Shown here piece by piece: positions 36,356 to 45,900 of a stretch of DNA of 64,000 bases. The notes under the pieces are model-generated. The model worked only from the letters and a program-made list of their open reading frames with translations. It was not told where the DNA came from and made no database searches. The translations under genes and the position numbers were made by a program. Within the stretch, counting starts at the first letter, position 1. The number at the start of each line of letters is the position of its first letter. Source of the DNA: Pedobacter sp. PLR (GTDB lineage: Bacteria > Bacteroidota > Bacteroidia > Sphingobacteriales > Sphingobacteriaceae); assembly GCF_026239675.1 (NCBI RefSeq), contig NZ_JAPIVQ010000010.1, positions 124,001 to 188,000 of the forward strand. Reading direction: 5' to 3'.

Positions 36356-36395
36356 CAAGTATTTACTTGTTATATTAACAAAAGTACTAACTTTG
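36356..36395 (+). promoter_or_regulatory. Promoter with overlapping palindrome for the RND operon
   Basis: CAAGTA-TT-TACTTG (36356-36369) is a perfect palindrome. Its last three bases are the TTG of a Bacteroidota -33 element (36367-36369), placed 18 bp before a perfect -7 box TAACTTTG (36388-36395). A bound dimer would block this promoter, and the site also lies 13 bp before the divergent regulator's start. AAAGTACT at 36382-36388 may be a further half-site. Transcription would begin about 330 nt before the adaptor gene. Confidence 0.65.
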
Positions 36396-36426
36396 CCGAA
36401 CTTATCAAGCCCTAAAACCGATAATA

Positions 36427-36510
36427 ATGGCCTTTGTCCGATCAGGTAAGCGGCAGATGAGCAATTATTCAATTATTCAACCCACAGGATTATGCCAATT
36501 AAGCTACTAA
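36427..36510 (+). CDS. Possible 27-residue leader ORF
   Basis: ATG at 36427, stop TAA at 36508-36510. The frame begins MAFVRSGKRQM. It overlaps the next short frame by 19 bp in another phase. There is no homology or ribosome-binding evidence, and it could be chance. Confidence 0.2.
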   Translation: MAFVRSGKRQMSNYSIIQPTGLCQLSY

Positions 36511-36599
36511 AGAATACCCTGACTGCTCCTTTTGCGACAGCTGACTTGCTGCCCGTCTATCTGGTTCCTTACTGGAACGTGCTTTTTAAGCAACACTAA
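36492..36599 (+). CDS. Possible 35-residue leader ORF
   Basis: ATG at 36492, stop TAA at 36597-36599. The frame begins MPIKLLKNTLTAPF and ends FKQH. It sits in the middle of the RND leader, 126 nt before the adaptor start. Its place resembles that of the cysteine-ending ORF in the SusC leader, but it has no special codon run. Translation is unproven. Confidence 0.3.
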   Translation: MPIKLLKNTLTAPFATADLLPVYLVPYWNVLFKQH

Positions 36600-36646
36600 G
36601 AAAACATTCCTGTTTAGCGCGATAATTCCCGCGTAACTTATTACTT

Positions 36647-36681
36647 CTGATCCCTCCGGATATCAGGAGCAGGAATCCTAT
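36647..36681 (+). promoter_or_regulatory. Shared leader element, copy 1 (RND operon)
   Basis: CTGATCC, a 4-nt loop region and GG, then AT-ATCAG, can fold as a hairpin (CTGAT/ATCAG and CC/GG with a 2-nt bulge). It is followed by GGAGC and AATCCTAT (36674-36681). The same order is found at 42901-42941. It ends 44 nt before the adaptor start codon. Confidence 0.5.
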
Positions 36682-36725
36682 GCCCAAATTTTTAAGCACA
36701 AAATCATTTAAAACACCGTCATCTA

Positions 36726-37886
36726 ATGAACATTACCCGCACAAAACTACTCAGCTATCCCCTGTTATTAACCGCACTTTTCAGCGCCTGTACCGCAGCA
36801 CAGCAACAAGAACAACAACAAGACCTTCCTGAATTTTCTACGCTCCTGATTGAACCCTCCGGAACTGCGGTTGCCGTAGAATACCCGGCCATCCTACAGG
36901 GTGAAGAAACTGTGGAAATCAGGTCCAAAGTAGATGGGTATATAGAAAAAGTATATGTGACCGAAGGAAGCCGCGTTACCAAAGGACAACCCTTGTTTAT
37001 AATTGATGCCAACAGTTTCCAGCAGGACAGGAACAGCAAACAGGCTGCGGTACTTGCTGCCGAAGCAGATTTGGAAACAGCCAGCATCCAGGCAGAAAGA
37101 ACTAAAGCCCTCGTAGATAAAAAGATTGTCAATGATTTCGAACATACTGCTGCAAAAAACATTGTCCGCGTTAAAAAAGCGGCCTTACTACAGGCAAAAG
37201 CAATTCTTTCCGCCGCGCAATCTAATCTTGCCTTTACCCATATCATAAGTCCGATCAACGGCGTAGTAGGTAGTCTTCCTCATAAGATAGGAAGTTTGGT
37301 GAGCAGTACTTCCGAAACGCCACTCACGAGCATTGCAAATACCGCAAAGATTTACGCGTTTTTCTCGCTTAGTCAGCAACAACTCGCCTCCTTCTTAAAT
37401 AAGTATGATGGCAACCAGGCTACTGATAAATTTAAAAACATGCCGGAAGTTTCTTTAATCCTGGCGGATGGCAGCGCGTACCCAACCAAAGGGAAAATTG
37501 AAACGCTAAGTGGCGTATTGAATGCCAGTACCGGAGCGGCAAATTTCAAGGCAGTCTTCCCTAACCCCGAAGGAAAGTTATGGAGCGGCTCCAGTGCCGT
37601 ATTACGCATCCCAACCCAACTGAACAATGCCCTAATGGTTCCTAAAAGTGCCACTTTCGAGCTGCAAGGCAAGCACTTTGTATTTACCATCGATCCTGAA
37701 AACACCGTTCATCACACCGCAATTGAAGTGATGGATGCCGGAACGGAGAAAGATTTCATTGTGAACAAGGGCTTAAAATCTGGAGATCAGATCGTGACCG
37801 AAGGACTCGATAACCTCAAAGACGGAATGAAAATCAAAACGGCAAAGCCGGTTAAAAAATTATCAACTGCGGCTGCACAATTATAA
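36726..37886 (+). CDS. RND efflux periplasmic adaptor lipoprotein
   Basis: 386 residues. Lipobox TALFSAC (Cys22) anchors it to the inner membrane. VEIRSKVDGYIEKVYVTEGSRVTKGQPLFIID is the first half of the barrel-sandwich (lipoyl-like) hybrid. A coiled-coil hairpin covers about residues 100-165. AFTHIISPING-like sequence (about residue 172) closes the sandwich. The C-terminal part is beta-barrel and membrane-proximal domain. It bridges the RND pump and the outer-membrane channel. The next gene starts 6 bp after its stop. A Gln/Glu-rich stretch (QQQEQQQ) follows the lipobox. Confidence 0.92.
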   Translation: MNITRTKLLSYPLLLTALFSACTAAQQQEQQQDLPEFSTLLIEPSGTAVAVEYPAILQGEETVEIRSKVDGYIEKVYVTEGSRVTKGQPLFIIDANSFQQDRNSKQAAVLAAEADLETASIQAERTKALVDKKIVNDFEHTAAKNIVRVKKAALLQAKAILSAAQSNLAFTHIISPINGVVGSLPHKIGSLVSSTSETPLTSIANTAKIYAFFSLSQQQLASFLNKYDGNQATDKFKNMPEVSLILADGSAYPTKGKIETLSGVLNASTGAANFKAVFPNPEGKLWSGSSAVLRIPTQLNNALMVPKSATFELQGKHFVFTIDPENTVHHTAIEVMDAGTEKDFIVNKGLKSGDQIVTEGLDNLKDGMKIKTAKPVKKLSTAAAQL

Positions 37887-37892
37887 AAAGAG

Positions 37893-40800
37893 ATGTTAAG
37901 AAAATTCATAGAAAACCCGGTACTGTCTACAGTCATATCGGTTATTATCGTCATACTTGGTCTTTTAGGCCTGCTCTCCCTTCCTATTTCTCAATATCCG
38001 GAAATTGCTCCGCCAACTGTTGCCGTTTCCGCAGCCTATCAGGGTGCCAATGCCGACGTAGTCATGAAAAGCGTGATTGTGCCCCTGGAAGAGCAAATCA
38101 ACGGTGTAGAAAACATGACTTACATGACTTCCACCGCAAGTAACAACGGAAGTGCCACCATCACCATTTTCTTTAAGCAGGGCACTGACCCTGATCAGGC
38201 CGCAGTAAACGTGCAAAACCGCGTCACTAAAGCCACCAGTTTATTACCCAATGAGGTGATTAAAGCCGGAATTACGACCAGTAAAAAACTGAGCAGTACT
38301 GCTTTTAGCTTTTTACTATTCAGTAAAGACGGTGCTTACGACCAGAAATTCTTAGACAATTACCTGCGGATAAACATCATGCCACAGATGAAACGTGTGG
38401 AAGGTGTGGGCGAAGCCGTCATTTACGGAAATCAGGAATACTCAATGAGGATCTGGTTGAAACCGGATGCGATGGCCAGTTACCACCTGGTACCTGATGA
38501 TATTACAGCTGCCTTAAAAGAACAAAACATAGAAGCAGCTCCCGGTAAAATCGGAGAGAACAGCAGACAGTCTGTCCAGTATGCCTTAAAATATACCGGC
38601 AGATTGGAAGAAGCTGCCGGGTTTGAAAACATCATTCTCCGCAGTGCACAGCAAGGCGGATTGGTCAGGTTAAAAGATGTGGCCAGCGTAGAGTTTGGCG
38701 CATTAGACTATACAACCAGTCTGGTAACCCAGGGAAAAGTGTCTTCCGGTGGTGCCATAAGCCAGTCTTCCGGCTCCAATGCCAGAGAACTGATCATTGC
38801 CTGTGAAAACATTTTGAAAGAAGCCTCGAAGGATTTTCCTCCGGGTGTGGAGTACCAAACCTTTTTAAATGCCAATGAATTTCTGGATGCCTCCATTGAA
38901 AAAGTGATCTATACCATTATAGAAGCCTTTATCCTGGTATTCATTGTGGTGTTTATCTTCTTACAGGACTTCAGGTCTACCTTAATTCCGGCTATTGCCG
39001 TACCAGTCGCCATCATTGGTACCTTTTTCTTCTTAAAGCTTTTCGGTTTTACGATTAACTTACTGACACTTTTCGCGCTGGTGCTGGCGATAGGGATTGT
39101 GGTAGATGATGCGATTGTAGTGGTCGAGGCCGTCCATGCGAAGCTGGATCAGGGGGCTAAATCTGCGAAAAAAGCAACCATCCATGCGATGAGTGAAATC
39201 AGCGGAGCAATTGTTTCGATTACCCTGATCATGTCAGCAGTATTTGTGCCGGTTACTTTTATCACCGGATCCGCAGGTGTATTTTACAAGCAGTTCGGAT
39301 TAACCTTAGCTGTGGCGATTGTGATCTCTGCCGTTAACGCCCTTACTTTAAGTCCGGCGCTTTGTGCGATACTCTTAAAACCGCACCACCCAGAGAAAGA
39401 CCATCCAAAACAAGGTTTTATGCCGCGGTTCTATGCCGGATTTAATGCTTCATTTGAATCCTTAACCGGTAAATATATGTCGGCAGTAAGGTTTTTGATT
39501 CGAAGAAAATGGGTTTCTGTGATAGGTATTGCGCTTTTCGGAATGATTTTCTATTCCTTATTGAAAACTACACCTACCGGTTTTGTGCCCAATGAAGATG
39601 GTGGTGCCATTTATGGCGATGTGATCCTCCCTCCTGCGGCAACCTTAGAACGTACCGAAGAAATCACCAATCTGGTAGACAGTATCGCCAGAAGCATTCC
39701 GGAAGTAGAACTTTCTTCCCGACTGGCAGGAATGGACCTGATCAATGGTTTTGGTGGTTCTTATGGCGCCTTGTTTATCCGTTTAAAACCATGGAATGAG
39801 CGTAAAGGACCGCAACAGGATGTGGGGAGCATCGTAAACCAGCTTTTCGCAAAAACTGCGCATATCAAAGGAGCAAAAGTAATATTTTTTGCTGCGCCAA
39901 CCTTACAGGGCTTCGGAAACAGCAATGGTTTCGAAGTACAGTTACAGGATAAAACCGGCGGCAATTATGAAGCGTTTGCCAAATCTATCGGGAAGTTCAT
40001 GGCTGGCATCAACCAACGTCCGGAGATTATGTATGCCACCAGTCCATTCAACATTGGTTTTCCGGAATTGGAAGTTAACGTCAATGTGGCCCGTTGTAAA
40101 GATGCAGGCGTATCTGTAAACACCGTATTGAACACGCTTCAAGGTTATTTTGGTGGGGTTTATGCTTCCGATTTCAACAAATTCGGCAAGCAATACCGCG
40201 TCATGATGCAAAGTCACCCGGATTTCAGAGAGAAAGAAACCGACCTGAACAAGGTATTTGTTAAAACGGATCAGGGAGTCATGGCACCGATTTCCGAATT
40301 TGTGACCTTAAAGAAAACCTATGGTCCGGAGTTCATCAACAGGTTCAATCTCTTTACTTCCACCATGGTGACCGGTGTTCCCAATAAGGGATACAGTTCC
40401 GGTGATGCCATAAAGGCCATTGAAGAAGTTGCGGCCCGGACTTTAAGTCGCGGTTACACTTACGAATTTTCAGGCTTAACCAGAGAAGAACTGTCCAGCG
40501 GTAGTCAGACGATCATGATTTTCGCCTTATGTCTGGTCTTTATCTATTTCCTGCTCAGTGCGCAGTATAAGAGTTATATCCTGCCCTTCTCGGTCTTATT
40601 TTCCTTACCAATAGGTTTAGCCGGTGCCTTTATTTTTGCCAACCTGTTTGGAGTGGACAACAATATCTTCCTTCAAATCAGCCTGATCATGTTAATCGGC
40701 TTGCTCGCCAAGAACGCTATTCTGATTGTAGAATTCGCCTTGATGCACAGGTTAAGTGGTAGAAGCATCGTACAAGCAGCCTTGTTAGGTGCAAAAGCAA

Positions 40801-41051
40801 GATTACGCCCAATCCTGATGACTTCCTTCGCCTTCATTTTCGGATTGATTCCATTGATGCTGGCTACTGGTGCAGGTGCATTGAGTAATAAATCCATTGG
40901 TACTGCCGCCGTTGGTGGGATGCTGATCGGAACCTTATTTGGCGTATTTGTAATCCCGGTATTGTTTGTCATTTTCCAATCCCTGCAGGAGAAAATATCA
41001 GGGGTACCGACTCCGAATCACCCTCCACGTCCAATTCCAGAAATCAATTAA
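37893..41051 (+). CDS. RND multidrug efflux transporter, HAE1 family
   Basis: 1052 residues, full length for AcrB-like pumps. TM4 has GIVVDDAIVVVEAVH, the proton-relay Asp pair at about residues 405-406. TM10 has GLLAKNAILIVEFA, with the relay lysine at about 940. The N-terminus (RKFIENPVLSTVISVIIVIL), LPISQYPEIAPPTV and GVENMTYMTS are HAE1 signatures. Two large periplasmic loops form the porter and docking domains. It exports hydrophobic or amphiphilic compounds using the proton gradient. It is the middle gene of a three-gene operon controlled at the promoter at 36356-36395. Confidence 0.95.
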   Translation: MLRKFIENPVLSTVISVIIVILGLLGLLSLPISQYPEIAPPTVAVSAAYQGANADVVMKSVIVPLEEQINGVENMTYMTSTASNNGSATITIFFKQGTDPDQAAVNVQNRVTKATSLLPNEVIKAGITTSKKLSSTAFSFLLFSKDGAYDQKFLDNYLRINIMPQMKRVEGVGEAVIYGNQEYSMRIWLKPDAMASYHLVPDDITAALKEQNIEAAPGKIGENSRQSVQYALKYTGRLEEAAGFENIILRSAQQGGLVRLKDVASVEFGALDYTTSLVTQGKVSSGGAISQSSGSNARELIIACENILKEASKDFPPGVEYQTFLNANEFLDASIEKVIYTIIEAFILVFIVVFIFLQDFRSTLIPAIAVPVAIIGTFFFLKLFGFTINLLTLFALVLAIGIVVDDAIVVVEAVHAKLDQGAKSAKKATIHAMSEISGAIVSITLIMSAVFVPVTFITGSAGVFYKQFGLTLAVAIVISAVNALTLSPALCAILLKPHHPEKDHPKQGFMPRFYAGFNASFESLTGKYMSAVRFLIRRKWVSVIGIALFGMIFYSLLKTTPTGFVPNEDGGAIYGDVILPPAATLERTEEITNLVDSIARSIPEVELSSRLAGMDLINGFGGSYGALFIRLKPWNERKGPQQDVGSIVNQLFAKTAHIKGAKVIFFAAPTLQGFGNSNGFEVQLQDKTGGNYEAFAKSIGKFMAGINQRPEIMYATSPFNIGFPELEVNVNVARCKDAGVSVNTVLNTLQGYFGGVYASDFNKFGKQYRVMMQSHPDFREKETDLNKVFVKTDQGVMAPISEFVTLKKTYGPEFINRFNLFTSTMVTGVPNKGYSSGDAIKAIEEVAARTLSRGYTYEFSGLTREELSSGSQTIMIFALCLVFIYFLLSAQYKSYILPFSVLFSLPIGLAGAFIFANLFGVDNNIFLQISLIMLIGLLAKNAILIVEFALMHRLSGRSIVQAALLGAKARLRPILMTSFAFIFGLIPLMLATGAGALSNKSIGTAAVGGMLIGTLFGVFVIPVLFVIFQSLQEKISGVPTPNHPPRPIPEIN

Positions 41052-41061
41052 TTGAAACCTT

Positions 41062-42453
41062 ATGAAATTATTTCCACATAAAACCCTTTTGTTGCTGTTG
41101 GTGGCAGCAGTATGGAGTTCCTGTAAAGTCACCAAAACTTATCAGCAACCCAATACACTTAAGCAAGGTGCTTATCGCAGTTCACAGCAAACGGATACGG
41201 TAAACATGGCCGGTATGCAATGGTCTTCTCTTTTTACGGATACCGTTTTACAACAGCTGATCAGAGCAGGACTGGCTGCCAATCTGGACCTGAAAATTGC
41301 AGTAGAACGCATCAATCAGTCGAAAGCTGTATTTAGAAGAAGTAAGGCAGCTTACCTTCCCGATTTAAAAGGAAATGTTGGGCTGAAAGAATCCAAATTA
41401 TCCTATCCTCAGGGATTTGGCCTTTTCAGTAATACCACACAGTACGACTTTGGCATCAGCAGCAATTGGGAGCTGGACATCTGGGGCAAATTAGGAAGTG
41501 CAAAAAGCGGAGCAATGGCAGAGCTGTTGGCCAGTGATGCCGCCAAAAGAGCCATACAGACACAGCTGATTGCTGATATTGCCAACCATTACTACGACTT
41601 GCTGACACTGGATGAGCAATTATTGCTCACCAGAAAAACCGCCCTGAACAGAGGTCAGGATGCCGCAACCATTAAACTGTTATTTGAAAACTCGATCTTA
41701 AATGGTGTTGCCGTCGTACAAAGTGAGGCGAATTACTATGAAGCGGAGCTGTCAATCCCGGACCTGGAACAAGAAATCAGCGCAAAGGAAAACGCATTAA
41801 CCGTATTGCTGGCGAGGGCTCCCGGCCCCATTCCCAGAACTTCCCTTAGACAACAACAACTTACTTATGATTTGAAACCTGGAATACCGGCGCAATTGCT
41901 GGCGCATCGTCCTGATGTACAGCAGGCAGAATACCGGTTTCGCGCAGCATTTGAAAACAGCAATGTAGCCAGAACCCAGTTCTACCCGGGATTGAACATC
42001 ACTGCAATGGGCGGATTTTCAAGTTTCAGTCTTAAAGACTGGTTTAGCAATGGCAGTTTATTCGGCAACATTGCCGCTGGATTAACCCAGCCTATCTTTA
42101 ACAAAGGGCAAAATAAAGCGGGTTTAACCATCGCGCTTTCTAAGCAGCAAGAAGCGTTGCATGGCTTTGAACTGTCCTTACTGAAAGCAAGTCAGGAAGT
42201 ATCAGATGCGCTTTCTGCTTATCAGGCAGCTACACAAAAAGAAGAAAAGCGAGCAAAACAACTGAAAGCTTTAACCCTGGCTGTTGAATTTAATAAAGAG
42301 CTGTTAAACAACAGCAACAATACCAATTATACGGATGTACTTGCTGCAGAGCAAAACCTGCTGACCGCGGAACTGAAAGGAATCAACGACCAGAGTCAGA
42401 AATTACATGCAGTAGTAAATCTATACCGCGCATTAGGCGGAGGTTGGAACTAA
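41062..42453 (+). CDS. TolC-like outer-membrane efflux lipoprotein (NodT family)
   Basis: 463 residues with lipobox VWSSC (Cys21). It has the two-fold repeated outer-membrane efflux domain: AGLAANLDLKIAVERINQSKAVFRRSKA in the first half, and LAHRPDVQQAEYRFRAAFENSNVARTQFYP in the second. LTQPIFNKGQNKAGL is also conserved. Trimers form the outer-membrane channel of the efflux pump. It lies 10 bp after the pump gene, and a strong 12-bp hairpin follows its stop codon. Confidence 0.93.
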   Translation: MKLFPHKTLLLLLVAAVWSSCKVTKTYQQPNTLKQGAYRSSQQTDTVNMAGMQWSSLFTDTVLQQLIRAGLAANLDLKIAVERINQSKAVFRRSKAAYLPDLKGNVGLKESKLSYPQGFGLFSNTTQYDFGISSNWELDIWGKLGSAKSGAMAELLASDAAKRAIQTQLIADIANHYYDLLTLDEQLLLTRKTALNRGQDAATIKLLFENSILNGVAVVQSEANYYEAELSIPDLEQEISAKENALTVLLARAPGPIPRTSLRQQQLTYDLKPGIPAQLLAHRPDVQQAEYRFRAAFENSNVARTQFYPGLNITAMGGFSSFSLKDWFSNGSLFGNIAAGLTQPIFNKGQNKAGLTIALSKQQEALHGFELSLLKASQEVSDALSAYQAATQKEEKRAKQLKALTLAVEFNKELLNNSNNTNYTDVLAAEQNLLTAELKGINDQSQKLHAVVNLYRALGGGWN

Positions 42454-42465
42454 TACTGTAGAAAT

Positions 42466-42506
42466 GCTGGTTTGGAGGACTGCTACGGCATTTTCTCCAA
42501 ACCAGC
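42466..42506 (+). terminator. 12-bp hairpin after the efflux operon
   Basis: GCTGGTTTGGAG (42466-42477) pairs perfectly with CTCCAAACCAGC (42495-42506) around a 17-nt loop. It begins 13 bp after the channel stop codon. No T-run follows, so it may be a transcript-end stabiliser rather than a classical intrinsic terminator. Confidence 0.55.
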
Positions 42507-42698
42507 TATCACAAACCTCCTCTTCACATACCGCCCTGTTTTAAACACCAGCTTGCTATCAGATGAAAAATTAAAGCTATTCAGATCAAGCTATTATGAC
42601 AATAGCCTGAAATAATTCAGGTAAAGTCTAGGGATTTAGTAGTGTTTTTAATTACCTTTGCAAGCGAAACGATTATATGTTCAAGTAAAGACACGGTT

Positions 42699-42800
42699 AT
42701 GTATCAAATTCTACTTCAAATTTTTCCTCAGGCTGAGTCCTTCGCCTGTTTAATCTTCAATGTTCCAGCAACACGCCGAATGTGTTGTTGCCCGGCCTAA
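42699..42800 (+). CDS. 33-residue upstream peptide ending in a Cys-Cys-Cys run
   Basis: ATG at 42699, stop TAA at 42798-42800. The translation begins MYQILLQIFPQAE and ends TRRMCCCPA. Four of its 33 residues are cysteine, three of them consecutive (TGT TGT TGC) four codons before the stop codon. Runs of a regulatory amino acid near the end of an upstream ORF are typical of translation-dependent attenuation, for example cysteine-run ORFs upstream of sulfur genes in actinobacteria. Here it would couple cysteine-tRNA charging to expression of the susC/susD pair 162 nt downstream. Translation is not proven. Confidence 0.5.
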   Translation: MYQILLQIFPQAESFACLIFNVPATRRMCCCPA

Positions 42801-42831
42801 TCCCGTAGAAATATTTTAATATTGACCTAAG

Positions 42832-42846
42832 CACCGGTTCCCGGTG
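42832..42846 (+). promoter_or_regulatory. Tight hairpin downstream of the cysteine-run ORF
   Basis: CACCGG-TTC-CCGGTG is a perfect 6-bp GC-rich stem with a 3-nt loop. It begins 31 nt after the upstream ORF stop. It could be part of an attenuator. No U-run follows directly (AAGGAAAAC). Confidence 0.4.
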
Positions 42847-42900
42847 AAGGAAAACTATTGCCCAAAATTTCTGCCCGAAACCTAATTTATTCCCCTTTTC

Positions 42901-42941
42901 CTGATCCTTGTGGTCCGGGAATCAGCGGAGCTAAATCCTAT
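42901..42941 (+). promoter_or_regulatory. Shared leader element, copy 2 (susC operon)
   Basis: CTGATCC, a 9-nt loop, GG, a 2-nt bulge, ATCAG, then CGGAGC and AATCCTAT (42934-42941). The order and most bases match 36647-36681, although the two downstream operons are unrelated. It ends 21 nt before the susC start codon. Confidence 0.5.
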
Positions 42942-42962
42942 TATCAACAATAAAATATTCAA

Positions 42963-45900
42963 ATGAAAACAAGATTATCAATTTTATTCCTTTTGTTGTT
43001 CATTCAATTCGCAGATGCCCAGGAACTTTATAAAGTCAGCGGTAAAGTAATTGAAAAAGGAACACAACTTCCCCTTCCCGGGGTAAGCGTGCTGATCAAA
43101 GGCTCGAAAGTCGGTACCACCACCGACCAGTCCGGAAACTTCAGTATCCAGTTACCGAAAGAACAGGAAACCCTGAGCTTTTCTTTCCTTGGCTTTAGCA
43201 GCCAGGAAATTCCTGCACATGCCGGACAAAATTTAAAAGTGTCCCTTGCCGATGCATCCAATGATCTGGATGAAGTCGTTGTGGTGGCTTATGGTACGAC
43301 AAAAAAGAGAGACATTACCGGAGCAGTATCCCGTATTAACGGCGAACAACTACAAAACCGACAGGTTTCCAACATCACTAAAGCGCTGCAAGGTCTGGCA
43401 CCAGGTGTTCAGGCAGTTGCTTCCAGCGGACAACCGGGAACCTCAGCAACCATCCGTATCCGCGGTATTGGTTCTATTAACGCTTCCAGCTCGCCACTAT
43501 ATGTAGTAGATGGAAATCCTTATTCCGGAGATCTGAGTTCGATCAACCCCAGCGATGTTGAATCTATCAGTGTGTTAAAAGACGCTGCTTCCAGTGCTTT
43601 ATATGGTTCCAGAGGTGCAAATGGTGTGATCATCATCACCACCAAATCCGGCAAAAAGAACCGCGAAACACAGATTAATGCCAGCTTTTCACAAGGAATT
43701 TCTGATCGCTCTGTAAAGGATTACGAACAGGTAACCACCGATCAGTATTTTGAAAATTACTGGTTAGCGGTAAAAAACAAGCAACTGAGTTCTAATCCGA
43801 CTTTCACAGATCAACAAGCAGGCGAAGCGGCCAGCAGACAATTGATCGGTGATTTAGGGATTAACCCTTACGGAATCAACTTCCCGAATCCTGTTGGATT
43901 GGATGGTAAAATCGTACCCGGAGCACAGGCGTTATGGAACGACAACTGGGGAGAGGCCACCGAACAAACAGCCAGAAGAACACAGGCAGACCTGAGTTTT
44001 AGTGGTGGTAGCGAAAAAAGCCAGTATTACATCTCCGGTGGTTACCTGAACGATAAAGGTATCGCCCTTGGCTCAGGATTTAAACGCTATAATACCAGAA
44101 TAAACCTGACTACACAGGCAAAAAAATGGCTCACAGCTGGTTTGAATATCTCCGCTTCAAGTAGCCTGCAAGACTATCCAACTTCGGAAGACAGTAAAAC
44201 TTCCAATGTGATTCAATATTCAAGAGCCATTCCAGGCTTTTATCCCATCTATCAACACAACCCGGATGGTTCTTTTAAACTGGATGGCAACAATCAAAAG
44301 ATCTATGATTTCGGTGATTACCGCCCAAGTTCGGCCCTCCCAAAAAGTAACCTTCCTGCAACTGTTGGGCTGGATAAATCACAGATCATGAAAGACAATG
44401 TTTCTGCCAGAACATTCTTAGAAGCGACTATCCTACCGGAATTAACGTTCAAAACCACTTATAGCGGCGATTTCCAGAACTATAATTCTCATTCCTATAC
44501 CAATCCATTGCTGGGCGACGGAAAAGAAACCGGTGGTGATGTTTCCAAATCAAACAGCAGAACCTATTCCTGGACCTGGAACAACATCGCGACCTACGAT
44601 AAAAGTTTCGGCGATCATCACCTGAATGTTTTAGGTGGACAGGAGCTTTACAAATACAATTACAGCGTAATTTCCGGCTCCCGTCAGCGCTTTGTGCTTC
44701 CGGATTTATATGAGCCTGATGCTGCGGCACAGTTAACCGGTTTTGGCGGAAATTCCATTGACTATACCTTACTGAGTTTCCTTGGAAGAGCAGAATATGA
44801 CTACAAAAAGAAATACCTGTTATCAGCCTCTTTAAGAACTGACGGAACATCAAGATTCTCACCAGAGCAACGATGGGGTACCTTCTGGTCGCTGGGTGCT
44901 TCCTGGAAAGTATCAGAAGAAGCCTTCCTGAAAAACACACCATGGTTGAGTACCTTAACCCTAAGAACCAGTTATGGCGCACAGGGTAATGACAATATCG
45001 GTACTTACTACGCTTACAAAGGGTTGTACAGCATCAAAAGTAACCTTGGCGAAAACGGATTGGTGACCTCAAGGCTCCCTACACCGGACCTGAAATGGGA
45101 ATCTAATTTAAACCTGAATGTCGGTATCGACTTTGGTATCTTCAACGACCGCATCAATGGTACGATTGAATATTTCGACAGAAGGTCAAAAGACCTGTTG
45201 TTTAGTCGCCCGATAGCGCCATCCCTTGGATTTAGCTCCATAGATGAAAACATTGGCGCCCTAAAAAATCAAGGTATCGAGCTGCAAATCAATGCCATTC
45301 CGGTTCGTACAACGGATTTCAGGTGGACCATCAGTCTGAATGCAACTCATTACAAAAACACCATTACCGCATTACCAGGTAATAAGGATATCCCGACAGC
45401 TACCAAAATTATGCGTGTAGGTGGGACAATCTCCGACTTCTTCCTTAAAGAATGGGCTGGTGTAAACCCTGACAACGGAGATCCCCTTTGGTATAAAAAT
45501 GATGCAAGTGGCAACAGAATCACCACAAACGATTATAGTTCGGCTACACAATACTACCAGGGCACTTCATTACCTGACCTGACCGGTGGTATTTCCAATA
45601 CTTTCAACTACAAAGAATTTGAGATCTCTGCTTTACTCAGCTATAGCATTGGTGGTAAAATCCTTGACAATGATTATGTAGGTTTAATGCACACTGGTAA
45701 TGCGATTGGCCGCCCCTGGTCTACAGAAATTCTGAACCACTGGACACCGGAAAACCGCAATACAGACGTCCCTAAACTGACAACAGATGATAAAGGATGG
45801 ACGCAACCCTCTACCCGCTTCCTGTACAGTGGCACTTATGCCAGATTGAAAAATGTGACACTAGGCTACAGTCTGCCAAAAGCGCTGGCCAACAGATGGG

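Larger units (their letters stand above)
36396..36725 (+). other. Long 5' leader of the RND efflux operon
   Basis: About 330 nt without a conserved gene. It contains two short overlapping reading frames (36427-36510 and 36492-36599), small hairpins (GTTCC-TTACT-GGAAC near 36563-36577) and, near the 3' end, an element shared with the leader at 42661-42962. The length and the structure suggest post-initiation control, but no known riboswitch consensus is recognisable. Confidence 0.5.
42454..42962 (+). other. Intergenic region and long leader of the second susC
   Basis: This 509-bp gap holds the efflux-end hairpin (42466-42506), then a perfect -7 box TACCTTTG (42653-42660) without an evident -33 TTG, then about 300 nt of leader. 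In the leader lie a 33-codon ORF ending in three cysteines (42699-42800), a tight hairpin CACCGG-TTC-CCGGTG (42832-42846) and an element shared with the RND leader (42901-42941). I saw nothing else in 42507-42650. Confidence 0.6.

Noticed and set aside
36400-36450. SAM-I riboswitch suggested by CTTATCAAG
   Set aside because: No GGAGGGA-type core or closing strand follows. The similarity is limited to nine bases.
42830-42900. Cobalamin-type riboswitch suggested by CCGGTGAAGGAAAAC
   Set aside because: The other conserved blocks of the B12 element, such as GCCACTG, are absent, and the segment is explained by a small hairpin.
44449-44982. 177-codon open frame antisense to the second susC
   Set aside because: It is opposite the conserved barrel region, and the Arg/Ser/Cys-rich translation looks like a shadow.
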